Below are positions 19,827-30,874 of a stretch of 64,000 nt of DNA, piece after piece; positions within the stretch are counted from its first letter, which is position 1; the number at the start of each line of letters is the position of its first letter. Both the position numbers and the translations under genes were made by a program. Source of the DNA: Meghimatium bilineatum. Its lineage: Eukaryota; Mollusca; Gastropoda; Stylommatophora; Philomycidae. The DNA lies in contig CM067317.1 of the NCBI GenBank assembly GCA_034231615.1, positions 17,002,264 to 17,066,263 on the forward strand, read 5' to 3'. The notes beneath the pieces were generated by a model that saw nothing but the letters and a program-made list of their open reading frames with translations, ran no database searches and had not been told where the DNA came from.

Positions 19827-22800
19827 CTGAAATGAAAAACATGAATGCTATGTTTAAAATGTGCAGGTTCTGTTCTAGACTCACAAGAGGTTTACATGAC
19901 AAAACTAATTATCTTATAGTACCTGAATATTCTTTACAGAATATCATCAATCACAACCTGCCTGAAAGATTCTCATGGTTATTCAATTGTTAGACCAATG
20001 TTTTCTTTCATATTTATGTTCATCTAAAATACCTATCCTTATTTTTTTTAAACAGAAGATTGACATCTTTACACTTGAGTTTCTCCATATGCACTCTGGC
20101 CCATCTCAGTGACATGGCACGCTTTTTGCAGAGGCCTCAGCAAATAACAGTGTCCATCTACTTCTTCAGCGTTCATTCTCAAACTTCCACTGAATCTCTT
20201 GCAGCAGGATAATGGTCCTACTAGATTTTCAGCAGGATGTAGTCCAGAGAATAGAAATGCGTTGTGTCGCCATTTTATTTGCGCCAATGGCCCAAATTAC
20301 TGCCCCAATGATAAGAAGTTACAATATGTCTGTCAATGTCTTCAAGCCAATTTACATTGGATTTATACACAGGCATTGTCACATATGTTCAAATTATAGA
20401 ACAATCGCCTTGATCAGCCAAGCCAGTAAAATACTACTGCACATTATAATGAAAAGAATACATAACAAGATGGAGGATGAGATCCATGAAGCGGAAGCAG
20501 GTTTCAGAACTGGCAGAGGCACGAGAGATCATATATTTAACATGAGGATGATCATAGAGAAATGTAGAGAGTATAACATCGAACTGCACCCATGCTTCAT
20601 AGACTACACCAAAGCATTCGACTGTGTCAATCACCATCAATTATGGGAAATAATGAATGACATGGGTTTCCCAAATCACATTATACGACTAATCGCAGAG
20701 CTGTATAAAGATCAAGAAGCAGCGGTAAAAGTTGAAGGTGCAACATCGGAGTGGTTCAATGTACAGAAAGGAGTAAGACAAGTCTGTACCTTGTCTCCAT
20801 ACTTGTTCAACATCTATGCGGAAAATATAATGAGAAACGTGAGACAAGAATCAATGAAGCCTGATTTCAGATCCATAAATATAGGAGGCTGCAGATACCA
20901 GAAATTAGATATGCAGACGACACAGTGCTATTAACAATGAACGAACATTACCTACTGAACATAATTAAGTCAACCCATAAGTTTAGTGAACAGCAAAACT
21001 TGTTCTTAAATATGAAAAAGACAAAAATAATGGCAACTGACAAAAACTAAATCAAGACCCAAAATTAATATTGAGAACTGCAATTTTGAAGAAGTGAAAC
21101 ATTTTGATTATTTAGGAACTAATATAAACAATGCGGGGGACTGCGCAGTTGAGACCAAGAGAAGAACGGCAATGGCGCTGGCAAAATTAAAACAGATGAA
21201 ACTATGGCAAGGTACTAACATAAGAACTAAATTGTGTTTACTACGAACATGTGTATTTCCTGTGGCAACATATGGATGTGAAGCATGGACACTAAATAAA
21301 ACAGTGGCCAAGAGAATAACATCATTTGAATTAAAGTGTTATAGAAGAGTTTTGAGAATACCATGGACAGCGAAGAAAACAAACCAGGTGTTACGAATAA
21401 TTAACGTCCAGAAAGGCTGGCTTCTGAACACTATATTAAAGGAAAAGCTATCTTTTTTCGGTCATATTAAGAGACACGACGGCATGGAGAGAGTGTTAAT
21501 GGAGGGGATGATAGAAGGCAACAGGGGCAAAGGCCAACCAAGACGCCGTTGGACAAAAGACATTAAAGAATGCTTGCGCATGTCATTGGAAGATGCAGGG
21601 CAACTTGCTCAAGACCGCAGAGAATTCAAGAGATCCATAGGAAAGACTACGTTCTGGAAAGAATATGTCACTTGATGATGATGATGATTGTCACTTACTC
21701 AAAGGTCCCCTTGCCGATGCCTTTGATGCTGCATCCTTTAGTGCCTTCTGTTCCTCTCTCTGTTTCTGCTTGAAAGCTGCTTCATCCTATAAATGTAAAT
21801 ACAATTTATTGAATGGGGATCAAGAACTTCCTTTTGGCAGTAGGATTGATATGATATGATAAATAGAGCAGCTAAAATATAACAGAACATCAACAAAAAC
21901 AAGCATTCTATGAGGAGTGTTCAAATGAAACCCACCCCTGCTGCATCACCTATCCCAACGCATGAAGACATCACTGATGTAATAAGTATACATCGCAGTG
22001 GTAATTCCAGTGCCGTTGTACACCAGTGAAACATAGACTGTGTATAGATGTCATATGAGGAATCCGTGTATAAATGTCATACACGGAAACTCAATCACTT
22101 TCACACTTGTCTCAGAAAAATTATGAACATCAGATGGCAAAACAAGATTCCAGATGCCACTGACCTTGACAGATCTGGTATCCATAGCATTTATACTATT
22201 CTGATGCAGACACAGATTCATTGGGCAGGTCAACTGGTACTTATGCAAGATCATTGCTTGCCAAATATACTTCTCTATAGGGAGATAGAGAAGGGAACAC
22301 GATCTTAATGTGGCCAAAAGAAGCACTACAAGGACTCGTTAAAGACCTCACTGAAAGCCTTTGATCCATGTGAAGAACTAGCACAAAATAGATCTACATA
22401 GCAGTCTAAAGTCAAAAAAGGTGCATCATCTTGCGAAAAGAGAAGTGAAGCAGCTCAACAGCAGAGTAGCTAGAAATTCACGGATAAACAAAAAAATGTC
22501 CAAGGAAATTTGCGACTCGAATAGGGCTTATTAGCCATCTACGAAAACTCATAAGAATGGACATGTCTCTAACTGAATTTCAAAAGTGTATGTAAAAAAT
22601 GGTCATCATCACGTGTGATAGATGACAATAACAACAAAAATACACATAGATGAACAAATGATCGCTTTGTCATTCTCTTCATAAACTTAATGGCCTGTGC
22701 AAATAGTTGACAACGTAGCCAGTGCTATAAGGAATCTGTCCAAATTTTATCAATGAGCATGTATTTCAGTTTCTTAGTCAAAGGTTGTCAACCAACTTTC

Positions 22801-25800
22801 ATCAAAGAATGCAGGCGGTATAGTGGAAAATATATATCGAAGATAGCAGTGAAGGACTGGACAAAAATGTATTAGGAAGGGCGACTTCAGTGATCTTCAG
22901 CAGTTGGGAGAGGTACGTGTTGTGACAGAAGACCAAACTTTCGCAACACATAGTCAAGCACTATGCAACAGAATGACAGCATGTCAGGTCGCTTATTCTT
23001 TATGCAGCTTGTCTAATGTGTTCTTGTAGTCGATAGCATTGATATTCACAATAGGCATTTTCAAGTACACCAACAAGAGTCCTTGGCCACAAAGGTAGTA
23101 AGCATAACCATTTCCTGCAGAAATTTGCCTAACCCAGTCGCCCTTCCTGAAACATTCTTGCCCAATACTTCACTTTTGTCTTCAAAACACATTTTCCACC
23201 ATGCTCCGCCCGCATTCTTTGATGAATATTTGTTGGTCGACATCCTTCAGCTGTAAGAAACTGACTTGCTGGTCAAATATGGATGGATTTGTTTTCATAC
23301 CTGCCATGATGTCGACTGCCTGCACAGGACACTAAGTATACAAATAGAATGATTGCTAGACCATTTCTTCATCGTTGTGTACTTATCACATCAATGATAA
23401 CGTCTTCACGCTTCTCACATGTTGGAATAGGTTACACAGCACTGGCAGGTTTCATTTGAAAACATCTCATTTAAATAAGTAAAATTATCTTACCATCGGT
23501 GATCATATAGAAGTACACAGTCGTACATATTAAATTTCATAACAAATCCTACTCCTGATGTAGCGATCAGTCTAGCATTTTTTGTAGAAAATAGTGAAAA
23601 TCTAGACATTATGTTCTGCGAGTCACCATTGTTGAATGGTCCCAATGTTGAAATTGAACTTGGCACCATGGCCTCCATAGGCGCAAACCAAATGACAGAG
23701 TCAGACTTATTAGGGCAGTATTATTTTTTATTTTAGGGTTATAAAACAATGCTTGACTTAACAATGTTTTATACTGGTCTACTTAATGCATGTCCATCTT
23801 AAAGATCTTCAGGGCCTTTCTTACGCTCTTTCTCTTTACTGGTGTCTTTAGTTCTTTCTATGAGCACGTTGATGAAAGGGATGTAGGAGGAATATCTATT
23901 ATTTCTTCTGCTCACTCTTTCTCAAATTCCTACAGATTAGCAGGATGTAGTCCATAGAAAGGAATGCTCTGTCATGATTTACAGCTTGGCTGCAATATAT
24001 GCACGACGGGTAAGTGTTATTCTTTGCTCCCTTTTTGGGCCCCTTCAGTTCTTTTTATGTCCAGGGAGAGGAGAATTTGTTAAAGGCATTATTGAAAGCC
24101 TTTGGTATAATTATTATACATGGGAAGTTGTGCAATTTGTTAAAAAAGTACAGCATCAAGTGACACAACAAAGAGTGGCTAGGAGGGAAAGTGCAGATCA
24201 AATAGCTGCTAAAACACTATCTGACCAAACTGCCCATGGGGCTTATCTGCAATTTACAAACCCATACACAAATAGGAAATACTAAGTTGTTAAAAAAGTT
24301 GAAACAAATAGTAATCATCACATGCAAAGGACAGTTATTTTTTGTAACGAAACTTTCTGGTATTTTGCTTTCAAAAAATGAAACAAAAATCATACCTCAT
24401 CTACATCCTCTTTAACTTTCTTGGGTTGCTTAAGTGGCTTCTTCTTTCCCCCTGAAAGTAAAAGACAAGGTCATGCTGGATTGAATGTCTGACCAGAAAC
24501 TCAAAATAGTTTCAACTATCACAATCTGACCTGTGTACAAGACTATTGTTCTTTCAATCTCTTCTTCGTTCATTCTCAAATTCCTACTGGCTAGCAGGAT
24601 GTAGTCGGAGAACAAAATATGTTGTCATGGTTTACAGCTTGGCTGCGATATATGTGCATATTGGCCTGACCAGTATGACTAGGTCACTTTGACCTATGGA
24701 ATGGGAAAAGTCAACTACATTCAGAAAGCCTCCGTAGTCACCCTACGACATGCTTGGCGGATCACATTCAGAAAGCCTCTTTAGTCACACTCTGTGACAT
24801 GCTTGGGAGATCACAATGTTTTAATCAATAGTGCACAGCTGAAGATGGATGTGTCTGGCCATTGGCGCAAATACAACGGTGACACAACGCATTTCCATTA
24901 TCTGGACTACATCCTGCTGGAAATCTAGTTGGACCATTGTCCTGCTACAAGACAGGTCCAGTGGGAGTTTGAGAATACACACTGAAGACGAATCAATAGT
25001 TGTTTAATATATTTATATACCCGGTAAATGTATACTGTATACTATAAGCAAGTTTTTTTTTCTAATTATTCTCTTGAACAATATATGTAACCATAAGACT
25101 CTTATTAAGAGTATTCTAATTCAAAGGTCAATATCTGCACCTTGTGTCACTCACATAGCTTGCACATCCTTGAAGAATAAGCTCTGAAATTTTGGCATGC
25201 TTGACTACATATATATATGCACTAATAATAACTAGTCTATATGGAATCACAATTTTTGAATTGCATAGTAAATAACATGATTATATACACAAATCATATG
25301 GTCATAAGGCACATTCATTCCATTCATAGTGTTAGGTGTTATGGGACTTCATAACTCGTGTGTAGCCTAGTGTAGGTAAGACAAAACAAAGAGTGGTTCT
25401 TTTACCGTGAGTATGACTAAAAGCAGCATGCTGAGCATGCCTAACAGTAAATGCAACGGCGTACCAATGCAACTCATGTCTGCATCCCCAGGTACTCAAT
25501 AAGTATGTTCAGAAAAATACAAATGTGCTGCATTCATATTATTATACCAGTTGGATAGTCACATTCATTTTTGTACCTGGTCATGCAGTTGTTCAGGACA
25601 ATCACATGAGAGTCTCAGAGCAGATCTGCTAAGTACTTACTTAGTAAGTAGTGCTAAGCATGATTGTAAATGTATGGATTGTATAAGTAAAAGTAAATCA
25701 ATGGACCTGGCTGACCATATTAATTAAACTTATGAGAAACAATACAGGCAATTTAAATAAATGTGGATGATGATTTTTTTTACCCTTTTTTCAATGTCCA

Positions 25801-26007
25801 AAATACAGAAGTTGGGTCGGTCTGAAATGTGGCGTTGTCAGAAATGAAATTCATAAAATAATTTACAGTTTCACTGAAGTTTCAGCTCATTTGAAATTAT
25901 GAGAAAACCATACTACATGTATCAAAACGAAACATTAAAAATAATGTAAATATAGATTAACTCAATGTTTAAGTATTTGTATCAAACTTACCATCCCTTC
26001 CCGACAT
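19792..26007 (-). CDS. TMA7: Translation machinery-associated protein 7 (complete, 4 exons)
   Basis: TMA7 is a tiny, highly basic and acidic cytoplasmic protein associated with ribosomes. Its exact role is not settled. Exons in reading order are 26007-25992, 24451-24396, 21786-21699 and 19826-19792. All have AG/GT boundaries, and phases join (16+56+88+35 = 195 nt) to give 64 residues, the usual family length. The protein starts MSGRDGGKKKPLKQPKK, continues VKEDVDEDEAAFKQKQREEQ, and ends GPLTSGGIKKSGKK; these are textbook TMA7 blocks. ATG is in context AAAATGT. Introns of 1.5-2.6 kb contain SINEs, a LINE and a mariner element. Candidate ETS sites lie just upstream, and an ATTAAA lies downstream. 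No breaks are seen. Confidence 0.94.
20160..20297 (-). repeat. SINE-A copy, truncated
   Basis: Reversed SINE-A from CTTCTTCAGCGTTCATTC to GCGCCAATGGCCC; the ACACATCCGTC head is missing. Lies in TMA7 intron 3, sense to TMA7. Confidence 0.85.
20383..21686 (+). mobile_element. RTE-like LINE, 5' truncated, with target duplication
   Basis: RT domain in three frames: NYRTIALISQASK, AGFRTGRGTRDHIFN, FIDYTKAFDCVNH (motif A), KGVRQVCTLSPYLFN, then after a frameshift near 20900 the catalytic box RYADDTVLL. A further reading frame from 21094 ends with YGCEAWTLNK, RVLRIPWTAKKT, FFGHIKRHDGMER and TTFWKEYVT. ATTGTCAC is repeated at 20375-20382 and 21687-21694. A (TGA)n-like tail precedes the 3' copy. The insertion is in TMA7 intron 3, opposite to the gene. 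Confidence 0.88.
21699..21786 (-). CDS. TMA7: TMA7 exon 3
   Basis: Eighty-eight bases after acceptor TTTATAG. Encodes DEAAFKQKQREEQKALKDAA then SKASARGPL plus one base. Its donor GTAAGTGACAAT abuts a LINE insertion whose target-site copy overlaps intron positions +5 to +12. Confidence 0.93.
21911..23470. mobile_element. mariner-like element with ~90-bp inverted ends and inverted internal arms
   Basis: The left end TGAGGAGTGTTCAAATGAAA and the reversed right end TGAGATGTTTTCAAATGAAA continue similar for about 90 bp. TA precedes the left end. On the - strand (23243-23100), pieces read HQRMRAEHGGKC and YWARMFQEGRL, like the helix-turn-helix N-terminus of mariner transposases. The same block recurs in opposite orientation at 22795-22885, making a large palindrome. 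A LINE fragment (about 22005-22630) interrupts the left part. Confidence 0.65.
22005..22630 (+). mobile_element. Zinc-finger LINE 3' fragment inside the mariner-like element
   Basis: ETxTVYRCH, KLNHFHTCLRKIMNIRWQ, DLDRSGIHSIYTILM, HWAGQLVLM, CEELAQNRST and ASSCEKR match the C-terminal region of the 32.5-kb LINE family. The zinc finger itself is frameshifted near 22520. Confidence 0.75.
23905..24055 (-). repeat. SINE-B copy, internally deleted
   Basis: Reversed: AAATTCCTACAGATTAGCAG, GATTTACAGCTTGGCTGCAA, then directly the head GTTATTCTTTGCTCCC. Confidence 0.75.
24060..24220 (+). mobile_element. Zinc-finger LINE fragment (weak)
   Basis: ESLWYNYYTWEVVQFVK and VQHQVTQQRVARRES loosely match the DTWEELAQ ... 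AAQQRRAARKSR region of the 32.5-kb copy. Confidence 0.4.
24396..24451 (-). CDS. TMA7: TMA7 exon 2
   Basis: Fifty-six bases between CTTTCAG and donor GTATGA. Encodes GKKKPLKQPKKVKEDVDE, the lysine-rich N-terminal block and the start of the acidic patch. Confidence 0.93.
24560..24815 (-). repeat. SINE-B copy with an internal duplication
   Basis: Reversed full copy. The segment CATTCAGAAAGCCTC(C/T) with TAGTCAC and the following CGACATGCTTGG region is present twice with a period of about 48 bases. Confidence 0.8.
24836..24995 (+). repeat. SINE-A copy, forward
   Basis: GAAGATGGATGTGTCTGGCC, CAACGCATTTCCATTATCTG, ACATCCTGCTGGAAATCTAG, then GTGGGAGTTTGAGAA. One of only two forward SINE-A copies in the window. 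Confidence 0.88.
25000..25985. other. TMA7 intron 1, nothing recognised
   Basis: AT-rich DNA with short AT runs. No ORF, tandem repeat or element end stands out. Confidence 0.5.
25992..26007 (-). CDS. TMA7: TMA7 exon 1 (coding part)
   Basis: Sixteen coding bases: ATG, four codons (SGRD) and one base of a split Gly codon, then donor GTAAGT. Confidence 0.92.
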
Positions 26008-26054
26008 TTTTAAATATTTCTACAAGACCGTTTGATCCTCACAGTAACTTCCTT

Positions 26055-26095
26055 CACTTCCGTTAAAAAATAGGTAACGGTTCACGGAAGCAAGG
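26055..26095 (-). promoter_or_regulatory. Candidate TMA7 promoter elements
   Basis: On the - strand, CGGAAGTG (ETS-type consensus) lies 48 bases upstream of the TMA7 ATG and is followed by GAAGGAAG. A second partial site lies near 26080-26090. This position is typical of short housekeeping promoters. No TATA box is evident. Confidence 0.35.
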
Positions 26096-26269
26096 TTGCC
26101 ACAACTTGCTTAGATTTCATAATAATGTGCAATAAAATCGTTAGCGAGGCACAGCTGTAAAATTATAAATAACATCTGATTCGCCATCATTAGGTTCGTC
26201 TCCGAATCGAAAGTTGGCACTCTTATTAGATTATTGTCTTTCTAATACATCTGATTATACCAGCGTTTC

Positions 26270-26400
26270 CAAACCTTTTTGGGCCCTAAGTCCCTTGCCC
26301 CCTAATTCATTTTTTAAAAAAAAGAAAGTCCATTGATTCCTATGCGGGCTACTATAGTCCCTCACAACATGTAGTCTAGGCTATGTCTTAATGTTTTGGT
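26270..26400 (+). repeat. hAT-type left end fragment
   Basis: CAGCGTTTCCAAACCTTTTT is typical of hAT terminal sequences. No partner end was found. Confidence 0.35.
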
Positions 26401-26639
26401 TTTCAATGAGATTGATGTTCCAATATTTGGGCATGTTGAAAATTCTCTAATTATCCCTCCCCCTAAAAAGTATAGGCCTAATTGCCCCTCTGCGAAACTT
26501 CTTCTTTCATTCGCTAATAATGTCTATATCTGCAGTGTTGTTTCTTGTATAAATTGGACAGTGTTTTCCATTTCTTGTTTTGTACCAAAAAGTTTAACAT
26601 TCATAGGTGTATCAGAAGGCTAGTATGTGTACCTTAATG

Positions 26640-27390
26640 TATCATAGTGTGCTCATTCTCGAAGGATATGTTCTGAAGTCTGATTGGCTTGTCCACATGT
26701 ACACTTTGCTGTTGTATCAATTTTAAATTGTGTATACATATGGCTGTTTAGTATATCGTGTCCAGTTATCAGTCGAAATATGATGACATGTTCTTGTCTG
26801 TTAAGTAGGTGGTAGTCGTCACGTGAAAGTAAGTTAGGCTTTCGTTGTGCCTTTATCATGAATTTCTTTTGGTGATAGCTGATTAAACAGCGCTCAGAAG
26901 AAAATTTATAAATGAATTAAAATCAACAGGCATAAATGCACATGACCTGCAATCCCTAGCAACTGACCGACAGGCATGGAGAACTATGACATCCGTCCTA
27001 TGTGTCAAACTTGGCAAAAGAGGAACTGGCTGAAAGCTGATTGGTACATCCGGTTGCTGCATGTTAGCACCTTCGTTGACCAGTTGATCAGCTCTCTAAT
27101 TTCCTGCTATTCCACATTTTGATTGAATCCATTGAAGTATAATTTTGCACTATGGACAATACCTCTTTTAACTCTGGTAGTTTACTAGATTGTAGCGCCT
27201 CTAGTACTGATCTTGCATCTGTAAGTATTACAATAGGGTGCGGGTGTGAGGTATGTCCGATGTTAAGTTTTTCTGCAGCTGCATATATAGCTTTGACTTT
27301 AGATTCATAGTTGTTGCAATAATTCCCCGTTGGTGTACATGTGGTATGAGTGGTGCTATCTAGATATTCCACATATACACCACTTCCCCC
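26640..27390 (-). mobile_element. RNase H LINE 3' fragment, interrupted
   Basis: 27372-27088 (-) reads NYESKVKAIYAAAEKLN then IVILTDARSVLEAL, the second and third RNase H motifs. 26859-26640 (-) reads RLITGHDILNSHMYTQF and CTCGQANQTSEHILREC, the Cys/His tail. A + strand LINE piece lies between. Confidence 0.75.
26905..27040 (+). mobile_element. LINE 3' end fragment inserted in the RNase H LINE
   Basis: FINELKSTGINAHDLQSLA and TDRQAWRTMTSVLC are the family's end block (compare ACATCCGCCCTATG at 43975). Confidence 0.55.
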
Positions 27391-27489
27391 ATTTCTTACT
27401 GCATTCTGTGCTGATCAATCCGTATACACTCTAGTCCACCTCTGCGGGACGTTGCGCCCAATGTTGGGAAACACGGAATTACACCAAGC

Positions 27490-27605
27490 ATATTTTCAAT
27501 ATCAATGTGAAACATGGACACTTAATAAATACGTGACAAAGAAAACTGCTATATTCGAAATGAGATGCTACAGAATGATTTTGATCATAATAATCTCAAA
27601 TCCTA
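27490..27605 (+). mobile_element. RTE-like LINE fragment
   Basis: CETWTLNKYVTKKTAIFEMR then CYRMILI is the GCExWTLNK ... CYRR.LRI block only. Confidence 0.65.
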
Positions 27606-27779
27606 CTGTAGAAAATTTAAAATTTTATTGTGTTTGTGATTTACTTTGATGCTTGTAGTTTCCTCAAGTCGTTGAAAGTAATTTCAATGAAATTTTGTAA
27701 AGTTATTGAAAGATTATAATCACACTCTGAGGGAAATTCAATGAATTGTGCAATGGAAAAGTTCATATAAATAAAATTT

Positions 27780-28165
27780 GATAACTTACAAAACAGAAGA
27801 GAGCGGTGTGGTTATACGCCTATACAGAGACGGTTGTACGCGGAGAGAGTCAAGATCTGGTTGGAACTTTACTGCAATCGTAAGAGGAAGAGTCATTGCT
27901 GAAAATCGTGGAATTTATCATATAACAACATCCAACATAGGTAAAGTCATTGCTGAAAATCGTGGAGCTTATAGTATAACAACCTCCAGCATGAGAATGA
28001 ACATCGAGGAAGCTACGAAGGATTTTAAATGGATCTTCGAAACAGTGGCAAGCATGGCCGTTATTGTATCGAACACTCAATCCATGATATGCAATATTCA
28101 GAATGGATGGTTGCTACGTGAGTGGATGGAGTATAACAGGATTCACACCTCCTAGTACTTACGTG
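27780..28165 (+). mobile_element. RNase H LINE fragment with internal duplication
   Basis: YRDGCTRRESRSGWNFTAIV, SMRMNIEEATKDFKWI and VIVSNTQSM follow the RNase H order (DGS, E, D). The strand VIAENRG.Y.ITTS is present twice in tandem (54-bp units starting at 27893 and 27947). Confidence 0.7.
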
Positions 28166-28224
28166 GATATTTAGGTGTGGTCGCGCAGGGGTAAAAAAAT
28201 TAAATATATAATAACCAGAGAGAT

Positions 28225-28808
28225 TGTGTGTGTATAAATTCGAATACTTAGGAACAAACATCAACAGTGCAGGTGATTGCATGAAAGAAATAAGAAAGAG
28301 ATTGGCAATGGCATATTATAAAATAACGCGCTTGAAAAACATATGAAAAAAACAGCAAAATAGAAAAGAAACTGTTAATGCGAAGAGCATTTCTTTTTCT
28401 TGTTGCAACATACGGATGTGAAACATGGACACTAAATAAAACAGCGGAAAAGAAGATCAACGCCTTTGAGATGAAATACTACAGAAAGATACTTAGAATC
28501 TTATGGAAAAAGAGAAACTTAGATATAAACACAATGAATGTGGCAGAATGTTGGTTACTAAACACAATAGCAAAAAGAAAACTACACCTGTTTGGACATA
28601 TAAAGAGACACGACTGTTTAGAAAGACAAATTATGGAGGGCAGAGCACCTTGGAGGAGGAGAAGGGTAGGCCAAGAAGAAGATGGACTGACGATATTAAA
28701 GATAACATGGCTATGTCGTTGGAAAATGCAAATCGCATGACCCAAAACAGAGGGGGGTTCAGAGAGTTCAATGGGAAGACAACGTTCTGGAGAGAATACG
28801 TCACATGA
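28225..28808 (+). mobile_element. RTE-like LINE 3' end
   Basis: FEYLGTNINSAGD, YGCETWTLNKTAEKK, YYRKILRILW, LFGHIKRHDCLER, RPRRRWTDDI and TTFWREYVT, with two frameshifts. It is the same family as the 20.4-kb element. Confidence 0.85.
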
Positions 28809-28902
28809 TATGCTGGGGTTGAGGGTAATAAGAAAAATTACAGGTTAGCGTTAAAGGCATATGTGTCAGGACAGATGATAATAGACAGGGACATTATTAG
28901 TT

Positions 28903-28925
28903 CCATATATATATATATATATATC
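28903..28925. repeat. (AT)n microsatellite
   Basis: Eleven AT units, at the 3' end of the - strand LINE that follows. It probably derives from that LINE's tail. Confidence 0.85.
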
Positions 28926-29440
28926 GTGACATATTCTTTCCAGAACGTTGTAGATGCATTGTGGATACTCTGAACACCTCTGTCGTGGGCAAGCAGGCCT
29001 GCAATTGCCAGAGAAATTTGCATACAGTCTTCGATGTCGCTGATCCATCATCTTCATGGTCTTCCTCTTCTTCTCTCACCTGGTACTTTGCCCTCCAGAA
29101 TCAGCCTTTCGATACCATCATGTCATTTTAAGTATCAAAAAGTACTGTGGCTTCCTTCTTATGATGGTATTTAGAAGCCACCATTCATTTAGTTTCTGTA
29201 ATTTCAAAATTTCAATGTTCTTCTTTTTCTCTGTCCATGATATTTGTAGGATCTTTATGTAGCACTTCCTATCAAATTATTGTATTCTTTTGGATATTGT
29301 CTTGTTTAAAGTCCAAGTCTAGCATCCATGTGTTACCACTGGGAAAACACATGATCTTAAAAGGGTTACTTTAATGTTGTTATTACTGCTTTGCCACAGC
29401 TTTCTCGTGTGTGTTAATTTGAGTGTTGCAATTGGGAGTC
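28926..29440 (-). mobile_element. RTE-like LINE 3' end, reverse copy
   Basis: On the - strand: VTHGC.TWTLNKTISKRIQ, KILQISWTEKKKNIEIL, LNEWWLLNTIIRRK and a degraded VLERICHD end. Faces the 28225-28808 copy tail to tail. Confidence 0.75.
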
Positions 29441-29559
29441 TTCACCTAGAGTGAACAATCTTAACTGAACAATCTTATAATCCTGACCATTTTTACACTG
29501 TTCATTGCTCACGGGGTCGTTAATACACACATCCTTATGTGGTTCAGTTGCGCCCCGTT

Positions 29560-29780
29560 CCATTTCCTACTGCCACTTTCACTATTCATAAAGCCTTTAC
29601 ATTCTAATTCCGTAATGACATATACGTCATCATATTTAAACGCTTCGACAAGCAGTACATTGGTGAAACTGGCTTAATATTGAGCGACTGCTACATCCTG
29701 TTCAGGATGTGCCACCTGATGGTGATTTTCTATTCATACTTTGTGTTCCCAATCCTTCTCCCTTCCGCCTCTTGTATATA
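29560..29780 (+). mobile_element. Penelope-like element, GIY-YIG endonuclease fragment
   Basis: KRFDKQYIGETGLILSD (29640-29690) is the second half of a GIY-YIG motif, in the form typical of the C-terminal endonuclease of Penelope-like retroelements (KQYIGET, then R/D-L). The upstream VIYLIKC-like strand is frameshifted. Confidence 0.6.
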
Positions 29781-29934
29781 CCTTTAGATACATATAAAAT
29801 GTCTTTGTAATTGCAATATTTTGTCTTAGAAAGTCTGAGTTGCTTGTGTACATATGATATTCAATTTGTGTAAAAGACTATGTTTTTTTGCAACTATTTA
29901 AACATTTGATATATTTCTCAGAAATACGTACCGG

Positions 29935-30265
29935 TAATATCATTACGATCCGTAGCATCTCCACATTGATGATTGGGTGCAACGGACCTCGTACATCCTG
30001 TCGTTTATCTTGGTGGTGCTATCTGTTGTACTATTTCCTGCCCATCTTCTAATATGTGCCTCTCATTTTTATCCACGATTATCTCTTGCTCTCCACATCT
30101 GATGTCTAACTTCAAGTAAGATTTTCGATAAGGTGTTATGGCCTTTAAATTGCCGAAAATAGTTCATTATATTTTTATTTCTCTCAATATTTCTATTTTC
30201 CTACATAGTGTTATGATAACTTCTTTGTTTCTTGTTTTCGTCTCTTTCCTTAATTTTACCACATG
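29935..30265 (-). mobile_element. RTE-like LINE fragment
   Basis: On the - strand the block IFGNLKAITPY, RCGEQEIIVDKN and WAGNSTTDSTTKI matches the KYFRHIKRHDTL ... TGYSLAECTTK region of the 38.3-kb copy. Confidence 0.55.
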
Positions 30266-30344
30266 TAAGTTAATAAATTATGTATGAAATGTCACTGAAC
30301 TTTCATGACGTAATAATCATAATCAATATCCATAAAGTGCGCCA

Positions 30345-30365
30345 ACAATTGGGGGGGGGGGGTTG
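30345..30365. repeat. Poly-G run
   Basis: Twelve G in a row near 30351-30362. A second run of nine lies near 30520, and poly-C near 4633-4645. Confidence 0.85.
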
Positions 30366-30874
30366 TGAGAAAGTCTGACAGCTTTTGAAAAGGTGTAACA
30401 GAAGTTGACGTCAGCAAAACTGTTTTTATATACCAATTAAATTACTTGAATTTGAAACAATTGTAGAAAAATCCTATTTAAATCTAGTAGTTTTTTTCCT
30501 GGTACATTTTATGGAAAGGGGGGGGGGGATAAATAGATAAACAATTTTAAATATATTTAAACAAGACAGTGGAATTCTGAATATTGCCAGTTCTTTGACG
30601 GGAGCTCAAAAATGGAAAGACATATTGTTGACATAATTTATGACAGCCACTGTATAGTCATTTCAGAAATTTCGGTCTTCGTTTCTTTGAAACAACTAAG
30701 AGAAACCAAATACGATATGTCAACACACAGACAAATTTACTTTGAAAAAGCCAGATTTATTTAATTTTTGCTGTAAATTAAATAACCAGCATGGCAACCC
30801 TCACGTAAGAGAAGGAAGTCGTCCCTTGTTTCCGGTGTCCACATTTTGAAGAAATTTGTATACACAATTATTTC

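Noticed and set aside
21691..21786. TMA7 ending at exon 3 with stop after GPLSK
   Set aside because: The apparent stop overlaps a perfect GTAAGT donor, and a fourth exon at 19826-19792 supplies the conserved TMA7 C-terminus in phase.
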